A stretch of 5,647 nt of DNA from Deltaproteobacteria bacterium (GTDB lineage Bacteria > Desulfobacterota > JADFXK01), in assembly GCA_015233295.1 (NCBI GenBank), contig JADFYC010000252.1, positions 1 through 5,647 on the forward strand, read 5' to 3'. Of this stretch, positions 1 through 5,359 are shown in pieces. Made by a program: the position numbers and the translations under genes. The first letter of the stretch is position 1. Each line of letters begins with the position of its first letter. The notes under the pieces are model-generated. The model did no database searches. It saw nothing but the letters and a program-made list of their open reading frames with translations, and had not been told where the DNA came from.

Positions 1-252
1 TATCACCTGATCATTGAAGGCCAACTGGTCGTCTGAGTCAGTGTCCTCCAGTTCGTCCTGATCAACAGAGTCATCGACTGACTCGTTATCAAGCCGGCTG
101 CTTTTTTTATGGCTGGTTACGGCCTCGACATCATCCTCGGACTCGTTCATAGTCTTGGTTTCGTCGGGTGCAGAAGACACCAGCTCCTCAGCCAGGGAAA
201 TAGCGGTAACGTCTGGTTTTTGTTCGGTTGAGTTTTCTGTCATTATATCCAT
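1..252 (-). CDS. rpsA: Probable 30S ribosomal protein S1, N-terminal part (runs off the window)
   Basis: An open frame starts at ATG 252 and runs through the left edge of the window: 84 codons with no stop. A second in-frame ATG lies three codons on, at 243. A good Shine-Dalgarno (AGGGGGTT on the minus strand, around 259-266) sits about 6 nt before the first ATG, which favours 252. The visible part is an acidic low-complexity extension with 26 Asp/Glu and only 5 Lys/Arg in 84 residues, rich in Ser and Gln, probably disordered. No S1 (OB-fold) domain has been reached yet, so the name rests on context: rpsA directly after cmk is a widely conserved order, and many Desulfobacterota S1 proteins carry an extra N-terminal tail. 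S1 binds mRNA on the 30S subunit and helps initiation on weak ribosome sites. It is 95 bp downstream of cmk and probably cotranscribed with it. It could be another acidic-tailed protein. Confidence 0.58.
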   Translation of the reverse strand, partial: MDIMTENSTEQKPDVTAISLAEELVSSAPDETKTMNESEDDVEAVTSHKKSSRLDNESVDDSVDQDELEDTDSDDQLAFNDQVI

Positions 253-305
253 TAATGGAACCCCCTGATTTTTTATATCCTACCATGTCAAAATCGATGA
301 TAGGT

Positions 306-332
306 TACGGCCGACAAAACTGTCGTACCGTA
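306..332. other. Hairpin between cmk and rpsA
   Basis: TACGG at 306-310 pairs with CCGTA at 328-332, and inside it CGAC at 312-315 pairs with GTCG at 322-325 around a 6-nt loop. A 1-nt/2-nt internal bulge separates the two stems. It lies in the short gap between the cmk stop and the rpsA start. There is no T-run after it in the direction of transcription, so it is not a classical terminator. An mRNA processing site or a leader structure for S1 control is possible but unproven. Confidence 0.35.
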
Positions 333-347
333 GGCAACGCAAGGTGA

Positions 348-1085
348 TTAATTCATTTTTTTAATGATAAAGTCAAGCATTTTTTCGACCACCTGGTTGA
401 TCGTCAGGTTGGTTGAGTCAACGATTAAGGCGTCTTCCGGAGGACGGAGGGGAGCCACCGGTCTGGTCTGGTCATTATGATCCCGCTGTTTCATATCCGC
501 GGCCACCCGGTCAAGTGTCAGGTTATTGGAAGTATCTTTTAGTTCCAAAAAACGTCGTTTGCTTCGGGATTGGATATCTGCAATTAAAAAAAATTTCGCC
601 GCCGCACCGGGAAAGACCACCGTGCCCATATCACGGCCTTCAAACACGGCCCTCCCTTTTTGGCCAAGACGCCGCTGCAGTTCCGTCATCGCCGCCCGAA
701 CCGCGGGGCGAGCCGCCGTCCTGGAAGCCAACATGCTGATCTCCGGCTCTCGGATGGCCGCGGTCAGGTCTTCGCCCGATTCGAGGACGCGCCATCCTCC
801 CCCATCCCGATGAAAACTGATGTCGAGCCGCCGGCAGAGTCGCTCCAAGGCCTCGTCATCATGGGGTTCGATATGCAAGTCCTTGGCTCGGAGCGCCACC
901 ACCCGGTACATGGCCCCTGTATCAACATAATCGAAGCTGAGCCGCTCGGCCAAGATGCGGCTAACCGTACTTTTCCCGGCGCCGGCTGGGCCGTCGATCG
1001 TGACCACGGCCGTTTTTTCTGCTTCTGTGGGCCGAATCGTCTCAGGCGAAAGCTTTTCCTGGTAAGATACCAAAATTTTTTCCAT
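348..1085 (-). CDS. cmk: Cytidylate kinase (CMP/dCMP kinase)
   Basis: Cmk transfers phosphate from ATP to CMP or dCMP in the cytoplasm, feeding CTP and dCTP pools. The 245-residue product has the P-loop GPAGAGKST at residues 32-40 after a hydrophobic strand, the NMP-binding motif VDTGAMYR at 54-61, and the EGRDMGTVVFP segment typical of the family. The C-terminal signature also fits: RDHND, then R followed by PVAPL, then DALIVDST. Bacterial Cmk normally begins only 3-6 residues before the strand leading to the P-loop, whereas here about 22 extra residues precede it. No clear Shine-Dalgarno stands before ATG 1085, so a later start, for example GTG at codon 27, cannot be excluded. Downstream comes a probable rpsA, a conserved pairing. 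Upstream, aroA, the frequent partner in related genomes, is absent; moaC lies 321 bp away instead. Confidence 0.96.
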   Translation of the reverse strand: MEKILVSYQEKLSPETIRPTEAEKTAVVTIDGPAGAGKSTVSRILAERLSFDYVDTGAMYRVVALRAKDLHIEPHDDEALERLCRRLDISFHRDGGGWRVLESGEDLTAAIREPEISMLASRTAARPAVRAAMTELQRRLGQKGRAVFEGRDMGTVVFPGAAAKFFLIADIQSRSKRRFLELKDTSNNLTLDRVAADMKQRDHNDQTRPVAPLRPPEDALIVDSTNLTINQVVEKMLDFIIKKMN

Positions 1086-1406
1086 GCTGAATTTCGAGGA
1101 AAAGTAGGGGTGCTAAGTTGGGGGCAGGTGCTGATGGTGCGGCGGAAATGAGGTGATGGTTATTGACGGAATCAGAAAACCTGGCCTTTAACTTGCTCCG
1201 ATGGATCTCCCACTGGTGGCTATACTTTGGCGACATAGAAAGTCACCTATACTAGCCCTTGACAAAAAAATCAACAGTTTTTTTTACCGCGCCTCATAGG
1301 GGCATTCTACTTATGATGAACAAACCAACTGTAATCTTTGCCCCCCGGAACCTGACCAGTAGGGCAGCCGGTCCGCCTGCAATTGACTCCTTTAAGTCTG
1401 GCCGGT
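1086..1406. other. Intergenic region between moaC and cmk, no convincing gene
   Basis: These 321 bp hold the candidate minus-strand promoter for cmk, an A7/T8 tract pair around 1264-1285, and a small GC hairpin with GCCTC at 1291-1295 and GGGGC at 1299-1303. A minus-strand frame of 64 codons from ATG 1236 has an AGGTGA before it, but it overlaps the start of cmk and resembles nothing I know. I see no clear terminator for moaC, no RNA gene and no mobile element. Confidence 0.6.
1246..1274 (-). promoter_or_regulatory. Candidate sigma-70 promoter for cmk-rpsA
   Basis: On the minus strand TTGATT (1274-1269) and TATAGG (1251-1246) are separated by exactly 17 nt in an AT-rich stretch. Transcription would begin near 1239, leaving a leader of about 150 nt before cmk. 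The match is reasonable but not perfect. If this start is right, the AGGTGA site of the small 64-codon frame would lie just upstream of the transcript. Confidence 0.35.
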
Positions 1407-1838
1407 TCATCCTTTGATCTTATTAATTACTCGGATGTCAGTGATGACCGTGGTCGGATAAAGGCCCAGGTCGTCTTTTTCCAAGTACTTGACCATATCC
1501 AGGATGGTGTTCAGGGCTATGGTAACTCCAACCAGGGCCTCCATCTCGACTCCGGTCTTGGCCACGCATTTGACCCGGCAGGTGGCCTCCACCCCTTCGT
1601 CCGTCACCACAAAGTCAAAAGAGACCTGATCGAGCGGAAGTTGATGACAATGGGGAATCAACAAAGAAGTTTGTTTGGCGGCCGTCATCCCGGCCACTTC
1701 AGCGATGGCCAGGGGATCACCCTTTTTTACCTGCCCTTGACGAATGGCCGCGATACTTTGAGGATTAAGAATGATCCGACCTCCGGCGGAAGCGGATCGA
1801 GGGATGACCTTTTTTTCGGAAACGTCTACCATGCCCAT
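1407..1838 (-). CDS. moaC: Cyclic pyranopterin monophosphate synthase MoaC
   Basis: MoaC acts with MoaA in the first step of molybdenum cofactor synthesis, turning the MoaA product 3',8-cyclo-7,8-dihydro-GTP into cyclic pyranopterin monophosphate. The 143-residue product is collinear with the family: MVDVSEK at the start, KKGDPLAIAEVAG at 38-50, AAK at 53-55, the active-site segment IPHCHQLPL at 61-69, KTGVEMEAL at 94-102, and a helix with Asp114 and Lys117 in TILDMVKYLEKD. The expected catalytic Lys, Cys/His, Glu, Asp and Lys residues are all present, so it should be active. The usual IPLCHPL reads IPHCHQL here. It is a little shorter than the E. coli protein of about 160 residues, mainly at the ends. 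Two starts, ATG 1838 and ATG 1832, are possible; ribosome site signals are weak for both. It is transcribed away from the cobalamin genes, across a repeat-rich divergent region. Confidence 0.95.
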   Translation of the reverse strand: MGMVDVSEKKVIPRSASAGGRIILNPQSIAAIRQGQVKKGDPLAIAEVAGMTAAKQTSLLIPHCHQLPLDQVSFDFVVTDEGVEATCRVKCVAKTGVEMEALVGVTIALNTILDMVKYLEKDDLGLYPTTVITDIRVINKIKG

Positions 1839-1853
1839 CTATAATCTCACTTT

Positions 1854-1881
1854 GCTGGTTGCTGGTTGCTGGTTGCCGGTC
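1854..1881. repeat. Heptanucleotide tandem array A
   Basis: Three exact copies of GCTGGTT (1854-1860, 1861-1867, 1868-1874) are followed by a degenerate fourth, GCCGGTC (1875-1881). The array begins 16 bp upstream of the moaC start codon, so on the moaC strand it lies in the leader and reads as AACCAGC units. It belongs to the same GTT-phased heptamer family as the arrays at 2073-2167, 2200-2260, 2302-2322 and 3146-3166. Confidence 0.85.
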
Positions 1882-2073
1882 AATGTCGTTGACTTAAGCC
1901 GGAGGAAAACACACTGTAAGATTTCTCGCTTCGCTCGAAATGACAAAGAGGACGCACGCAGCAGGTACTATCCTGAATGTACGGCACTTCTGTCATTTCG
2001 AGCGAAGCGAGAAATCTTAACGTCCTTATGTCACTCCGGACAAGAGTGAGGTGACCTTAAATCAATGACATTG
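1881..2073. repeat. Composite inverted-repeat element bounded by an 18-bp inverted repeat
   Basis: The 18 bp at 1881-1898 and the 18 bp at 2056-2073 are inverted copies matching at 16 of 18 positions; both differences are transitions. They bracket the 29-bp perfect inverted repeat (1917-1945/1991-2019). Between that and the right end, TCACTC at 2031-2036 pairs with GAGTGA at 2044-2049 around a CCGG-containing loop. Heptamer arrays abut both outer ends. No open frame resembling a transposase is present. It looks like a small non-coding, MITE-like or BIME-like repeat unit. Confidence 0.6.
1917..2019. repeat. Perfect 29-bp inverted repeat with 45-bp spacer
   Basis: The arm at 1917-1945 is the exact reverse complement of the arm at 1991-2019, with no mismatch over 29 bp, and identity stops abruptly at both ends. 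The arm contains TTTCGAGCGAAGCGAGAAAT, which is itself nearly palindromic, so each arm could also fold alone. Elements of this type are widely scattered through environmental bacterial genomes, often as head-to-head pairs like REP/BIME units; that link is from memory. It lies in the divergent moaC-cbiG region and would form a strong hairpin in a transcript from either strand. Confidence 0.9.
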
Positions 2074-2167
2074 GGTTACGGGTTGCAAGTTACAGGTTGT
2101 GGGTTGTCCTCAACCCAATATCGTTGGCCCTCAACCAGTAACCGGCAACGAATAACGAGCAACAGAA
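2073..2167. repeat. Heptanucleotide arrays B (GTT) and C (AAC) in opposite orientation
   Basis: Five in-phase heptamers, GGGTTAC, GGGTTGC, AAGTTAC, AGGTTGT, GGGTTGT, fill 2073-2107 with consensus RRGTTRY. From 2133 the phase reappears on the other strand as AACCAGT, AACCGGC, AACGAAT, AACGAGC and a partial AACAGAA up to 2167. Between them 2063-2077 and 2112-2126 are inverted copies matching at 13 of 15 positions. The two arrays therefore face each other and can fold partly back on themselves. Confidence 0.8.
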
Positions 2168-2199
2168 ATGATGAATTCCCATTAGGTGGTTAACCCCAC

Positions 2200-2260
2200 A
2201 ATCGGCCATCGGCAGGCCACAACTTGTAACCAGTAACAGTAACTTGTAACCGAAACGAGG
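2200..2260. repeat. Heptanucleotide array D, ending in the cbiG ribosome site
   Basis: In-phase heptamers run AATCGGC, CATCGGC, AGGCCAC, AACTTGT, AACCAGT over 2200-2234. One 6-nt slip (AACAGT) follows, then AACTTGT, AACCGA(A) and AACGAGG to 2260. The final AACGAGG supplies GAGG 8 nt before ATG 2269. Two blocks of this region recur downstream as direct repeats: GGTGGTTAA at 2185-2193 and 2273-2281, and CGGCCATCGGCA at 2203-2214 and 2312-2323. The latter copy lies inside the annotated 5' end of cbiG. Confidence 0.8.
2257..2260 (+). promoter_or_regulatory. Shine-Dalgarno for cbiG made from a repeat unit
   Basis: GAGG at 2257-2260 is followed by an 8-nt spacer and ATG 2269, good spacing for initiation. 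The ATG at 2326, which matches where CbiG homologues begin, has no purine-rich site before it. This decides the choice of the longer frame, although the site itself is the tail of a heptamer array. Confidence 0.5.
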
Positions 2261-2268
2261 ATTTCATC

Positions 2269-3138
2269 ATGGGGTGGTTAAACTGGCGGCCCGCAGCCGG
2301 TGACTTGCAACCGGCCATCGGCAAAATGAATGTAGCCGTAATTACCCTGTCGCCGGAAGGAGCTGATTTAGCTGGCCGATTAGCCGCGTCCTTGCCTGGA
2401 GTAGATGTGTACATCCATGAAAATGCCGTTACTCCAGTTCAGGGGGTCCGCTTCAGCCGGATCATCGAATTGACCGCCCAGATATTTGAGAATTATGCCG
2501 GACTGGTCTATATCACTTCGTGCGGGGTGGTGGTCCGGGCGGTGGGTCCGTTGGTGCAGCACAAAACGGTGGATCCGGCCGTGGTGGTCATGGATGTGGG
2601 GGGGCGGTGGGCGGTCAGCCTGTTGTGCGGCCACGAAGGTCGGGCCAATGACCTGGCGGTTAAGGTGGCCAATATTGTGCTGGCCGAGCCGGTCATCTCC
2701 ACCACCACCGAGGCCCTGAAAGACTTGATTGTCGGGATTGGTTGTCGCCGGGGGACCAGTGCCGCGGCCATTGTGACGGCGGTGCAGGCGACCTTAGACG
2801 AGGCTCAGTTGCCGCTTAACCGGGTTCGGCTGCTGGCCTCGGCCGAACTCAAGGCCGATGAAGAGGGATTACTCGAGGCCGCGGAAAAACTGGACGTTCC
2901 ATTGCGAATTGTCTCGTCCCTGGAAATCAGAAATACACCTATAGATTTTGAGCATTCAGACTTTGTCGAGGAAAAAGTGGATTTACCGGCCGTGGCTGAA
3001 CCCGCGGCATTACTGGCCGGCCGGCGGACCAGACTGGTCGTACCCAAGAAAAAACACCATGGCATAACCGTGGCCATCGCCCAGGAAAGCTTTTTGTCGG
3101 GGGCGCCATCGGAGGCATCGGACTCGGGGGCTGATTAG
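2269..3138 (+). CDS. cbiG: Cobalt-precorrin-5A hydrolase, short form lacking the middle domain
   Basis: CbiG opens the delta-lactone of cobalt-precorrin-5A and releases acetaldehyde, in the anaerobic cobalamin pathway. From ATG 2269 the product is 289 residues; from the internal ATG 2326 it is 270. Family similarity starts at the second Met (MNVAVITLSPEG). The N-terminal domain shows SCGVVVRAVGPL, then KTVDPAVVVMD, then LLCGHEGRAND (residues 118-128 of the long form). The C-terminal domain shows VGIGCRRGTS at 155-164, then LASAELKADEEGL, then a VAEPAALLAG...TVAIA ending. The segment between VISTTTE and VGIGCRRG is only a few residues, where CbiG usually carries a middle domain of roughly 80-90 residues. 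Total length is well below the usual 330-350. The first 19 residues of the long form come from repeat DNA. cobJ, its expected operon partner, lies beyond the inserted ATPase/TOPRIM pair. Confidence 0.9.
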   Translation: MGWLNWRPAAGDLQPAIGKMNVAVITLSPEGADLAGRLAASLPGVDVYIHENAVTPVQGVRFSRIIELTAQIFENYAGLVYITSCGVVVRAVGPLVQHKTVDPAVVVMDVGGRWAVSLLCGHEGRANDLAVKVANIVLAEPVISTTTEALKDLIVGIGCRRGTSAAAIVTAVQATLDEAQLPLNRVRLLASAELKADEEGLLEAAEKLDVPLRIVSSLEIRNTPIDFEHSDFVEEKVDLPAVAEPAALLAGRRTRLVVPKKKHHGITVAIAQESFLSGAPSEASDSGAD

Positions 3139-3145
3139 AAAGAGT

Positions 3146-3166
3146 GTTGCTCGTTGTTTGTTGGGA
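3146..3166. repeat. Heptanucleotide array E just after cbiG
   Basis: Three in-phase heptamers, GTTGCTC, GTTGTTT and GTTGGGA, begin 7 bp after the cbiG stop codon. They are the same GTT-phased family as upstream of cbiG, so cbiG is flanked by this repeat on both sides, and the array marks the left border of the ATPase/TOPRIM module. The TTG at 3154, the most upstream possible start of the ATPase frame, falls inside it and is therefore unlikely to be used. Confidence 0.65.
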
Positions 3167-3190
3167 CAGCCGGCGGGAAGTGGCTATATC
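3161..3190 (+). promoter_or_regulatory. Candidate promoter for the ATPase/TOPRIM pair
   Basis: TTGGGA at 3161-3166 and TATATC at 3185-3190 are separated by 18 nt (17 nt if CTATAT is taken as the -10). The -35 half lies in the last heptamer of array E. Transcription would start near 3197, leaving about 60 nt before ATG 3259. If real, the module would be expressed apart from the cobalamin operon. The match is modest. Confidence 0.3.
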
Positions 3191-3258
3191 ACCATGAAAT
3201 AGGGGTAGTCATCCGAATTTGGAGTCAGCGGTCTCTTCAGGTTGGGGGATGGGGTAAA

Positions 3259-4392
3259 ATGGCGGCAAAGAAAAAGTCAGGCATTCACCAGGACGACAGA
3301 ATGAACATACCTCCAACAAAACCGGAGGGACTCAAACTCCGACATATCAAAGTACGAAATTTCAAGGCGTTGGATGATCTGGAACTTGATTTTCCGCCAC
3401 CCCGGATGAGCTATGATCCGGATGTGATAGTCATCGGCAGCAAGAATGGGGTAGGGAAGACTTCCGTGCTGGAATCTTGTGCCTTGCTTATCCTGGCCAA
3501 AATCCTTGACTCAAGGTTTTTTGAGCTTGGCAGCGACCCTGATCTGCCGATGGATGTTATGGATTTGCTGATCAGAGCCGGCGCGGACGCGGCCGACCTG
3601 GAAGGAACTTTTCACGAAAATTCGAAAAAATCCAAGATCAGCTTCAATTTGAAAAAATCTGGACGGGTAAATATCCTGGGGGAGGGCAGGCCGGTTGATC
3701 GTAGCGTCCCGGGGCGGCCTGACCCCATGGTTTTCCTGCAACCGCTTTTGTCCTCGCTAATGGGCCTGAATGCTGAACCTGTGATTAATCATCCTTGTCT
3801 GTACTTTCATAGCTACCGGAAGGTGCAGGAGGGAAATCCCGAACTGGGTATGCTGGTCGGAGGAAAATCATCTCCGGGAGTACCGCGGTTTCGGCCGGGA
3901 TATGTCTTTCCGGTCAGCGCCTTTAAATTACTGATAGTTCGCGCGATGATGGGTAAAGCCCAACTGCTGGATACCGGGGATGATGAAAATACATGGGATG
4001 TTCTGGGAAAGCTCGATGAATTAGTCGAACGGTACACCGGAGGGACGATCGGAAAGTTGAGACCGGCGCAGGACAACACGCTTGACATTCGAATCGATCT
4101 CAAGGCCGGTGACAACTCGTTTACCTTTGACGGGTTGAGTTCCGGGCAGAAAGAGATTATCTCGACGCTTTTCTTGATCTGGTATTATACCCGTAATGCC
4201 CCTGGAATCGTCTTGATCGATGAACCGGAACTGCACTTGAATGCCGAATGGCACAGCGGCTTTGTGCGGCAGGTCTTTGCCCTGGCCCCGGAAAATCAAT
4301 ATATCATCACCTCTCATTCTAAACACATTTTCGCCTCCGTTGAGGCTGATCGGAGAATCCTTCTGTCGGCTTCGGAGGAGGCTGTAAAATGA
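3259..4392 (+). CDS. ABC/SMC-like AAA ATPase of an OLD/PARIS-type pair (AriA-like)
   Basis: From ATG 3259 the product has 377 residues. It opens with LRHIKVRNFKALDDLELDF (28-45), the usual first strands of RecF/SMC-like ATPases. It then shows Walker A GSKNGVGKT (60-68), a probable Q-loop region FHSYRKV, the ABC signature LSSGQKEI (293-300), Walker B IVLIDEPELHLN (317-328, Asp321 and Glu322) and the switch histidine in TSHS (His353). There is no TOPRIM or long coiled-coil insert in this chain, so the effector must be separate; it is the overlapping next gene. In PARIS, the ATPase AriA assembles and holds the nuclease AriB until a phage trigger appears; a similar role here is inference. GGGGA around 3244-3249 supports ATG 3259. 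ATG 3301, preceded by AGGA, is an alternative start. Codons upstream of 3259 read like repeat-derived DNA. Base composition is visibly more AT-rich than cbiG. Confidence 0.85.
   Translation: MAAKKKSGIHQDDRMNIPPTKPEGLKLRHIKVRNFKALDDLELDFPPPRMSYDPDVIVIGSKNGVGKTSVLESCALLILAKILDSRFFELGSDPDLPMDVMDLLIRAGADAADLEGTFHENSKKSKISFNLKKSGRVNILGEGRPVDRSVPGRPDPMVFLQPLLSSLMGLNAEPVINHPCLYFHSYRKVQEGNPELGMLVGGKSSPGVPRFRPGYVFPVSAFKLLIVRAMMGKAQLLDTGDDENTWDVLGKLDELVERYTGGTIGKLRPAQDNTLDIRIDLKAGDNSFTFDGLSSGQKEIISTLFLIWYYTRNAPGIVLIDEPELHLNAEWHSGFVRQVFALAPENQYIITSHSKHIFASVEADRRILLSASEEAVK
4333..4382 (+). promoter_or_regulatory. Strong Shine-Dalgarno for the TOPRIM gene, with possible pairing partner
   Basis: GGAGGAG at 4374-4380 lies 8 nt before ATG 4389, inside the last codons of the ATPase gene, and is the best ribosome site in the window. 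GCCTCC at 4333-4338 could pair with GGAGGC at 4377-4382 and hide it. Alternatively GCCTC (4333-4337) forms a local tetraloop hairpin with GAGGC (4342-4346), leaving the site free. Ribosomes finishing the ATPase gene would open either fold, consistent with translational coupling. The structural part is hypothesis. Confidence 0.4.
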
Positions 4393-5294
4393 TCACGAGA
4401 ACAACGAATGTCGGGCCGGAAGCGGCTTTCCAAAGCGCCGGTTATGTTTTGTTCGTCGAAGGTCGAGATCAAGATGCTATTGATCCTACCGTGCTGCGGG
4501 AGTTGTTCCAAGGCAAAATTGAAGTGGAGCCGTTTGGCCCTTCTTCTAACATCAAGAGTGCGGCTGAGGCGTTTTATAAACATCATCAGACTTATTGCTT
4601 TCTGATCGATCGGGATCATTATGACGATGATACAGTAGACCAATATTGGAACGCTTTTCCTGATTCCACCAAATCGAATCTCCTTATCTGGCGACGCCGC
4701 GAGATGGAAAATTACTTTCTGATCCCGGAATACCTGGTCCGGTCAGCGTTTCTTTCCGTGTCTGAGGACGAATTACGTAACCGGATCCTCAAATGCTGCA
4801 ATGAAAGACTGTACCTGGATTGCGCCAATCAAGTGATTATTCAGATCCGTGAGGAACACAAAAATAAATGGATTAAGAAATACAAAAGGTTGAATGATTT
4901 TAAGACAAAAGATGCAGCCATTTCCAACCTGTTGAAGAATCCTGAACTCTCAGGCCGGGAAAAATATGTGGCTGAAACGGTGCACCCGTCTGAACTTGAG
5001 AAACGCTTTGAACAATTTCTCACTGAAATGACCGGTGGTCAGGAACCCCTGGAATATGACCAGGGCAAATGGTTAAAGTTGCTTCCAGGAAAGGAAGTAT
5101 TTCACGTCGTTGTTGGCGACGGCTGTTTTAAGGTTCCGTTTACGGATTCGAATGGGCAAAGAAGTTATATGGAAGGACATGAGAAATTAAAAGAAGTCGC
5201 TAAAGAGTTGGTTATGAAACCTTTAGAAGTTCAGCCTGATGACTTTCAAAAGCTTTACCAGATGATTTCGAATATGATCGCCCGGGCGAAGTAA
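4389..5294 (+). CDS. DUF4435-like TOPRIM protein, probable nuclease effector (AriB-like)
   Basis: The 301-residue product begins with ATG 4389 overlapping the ATPase stop (ATGA), so the two are translationally coupled and probably made in set ratio. TOPRIM features are seen in order. The strand with the catalytic Glu is VLFVEGRDQD (20-29, Glu24). The DxD-type strand is FLIDRDHYDDD (71-81, Asp74 and Asp76). WRRREMENYFLIP (101-113) matches the W-R-EiENY motif common to DUF4435 and OLD TOPRIM domains. A later WLKLLPGKE (228-236) fits the DUF4435 tail. The charged middle, about 130-220, has no motif I recognise. In PARIS the DUF4435 partner AriB is released by AriA and cleaves host tRNA, stopping phage growth; other OLD-type TOPRIM partners cut DNA. 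Which applies here cannot be told from sequence. No signal peptide or membrane segment is seen, so both proteins should be cytoplasmic. Confidence 0.82.
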   Translation: MITRTTNVGPEAAFQSAGYVLFVEGRDQDAIDPTVLRELFQGKIEVEPFGPSSNIKSAAEAFYKHHQTYCFLIDRDHYDDDTVDQYWNAFPDSTKSNLLIWRRREMENYFLIPEYLVRSAFLSVSEDELRNRILKCCNERLYLDCANQVIIQIREEHKNKWIKKYKRLNDFKTKDAAISNLLKNPELSGREKYVAETVHPSELEKRFEQFLTEMTGGQEPLEYDQGKWLKLLPGKEVFHVVVGDGCFKVPFTDSNGQRSYMEGHEKLKEVAKELVMKPLEVQPDDFQKLYQMISNMIARAK

Positions 5295-5359
5295 CCTAAT
5301 CTTGAAAATGATAATATAACCTGAGTTAGACGAGTTTTCTTCATTATAAAGCGAAAATG

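Noticed and set aside
660..1151. Long plus-strand open frame of 163 codons
   Set aside because: It lies antisense to cmk, whose frame carries the P-loop and all family motifs; the other strand is open only as a by-product of GC-rich codons.
1042..1236. A 64-codon minus-strand frame upstream of and overlapping cmk, with AGGTGA 6 nt before its ATG
   Set aside because: The product has no recognisable motif, it overlaps the cmk start out of frame, and the likely promoter would start transcription at or after its ribosome site. A leader peptide is conceivable but unsupported.
1259..1287. Plus-strand promoter beginning TTGACA at 1259
   Set aside because: No acceptable -10 follows at 16-18 nt, and no plus-strand gene lies downstream before cbiG.
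1383..1844. Plus-strand open frame of 153 codons
   Set aside because: It is the antisense shadow of moaC and its product matches nothing.
1917..2019. CRISPR array or intrinsic terminator
   Set aside because: There are only two arms, in inverted rather than direct orientation, with no spacer series; no T-run follows the stem and it lies between divergent genes.
1771..2049. Plus-strand frame running from the moaC 5' end into the repeats
   Set aside because: Most of it is translated heptamer array and inverted repeat, with no protein-like composition.
3154..3258. Extending the ATPase gene upstream to the TTG at 3154
   Set aside because: The TTG lies inside a GTT heptamer repeat, has no suitable ribosome site, and the added residues do not resemble the start of this ATPase family.
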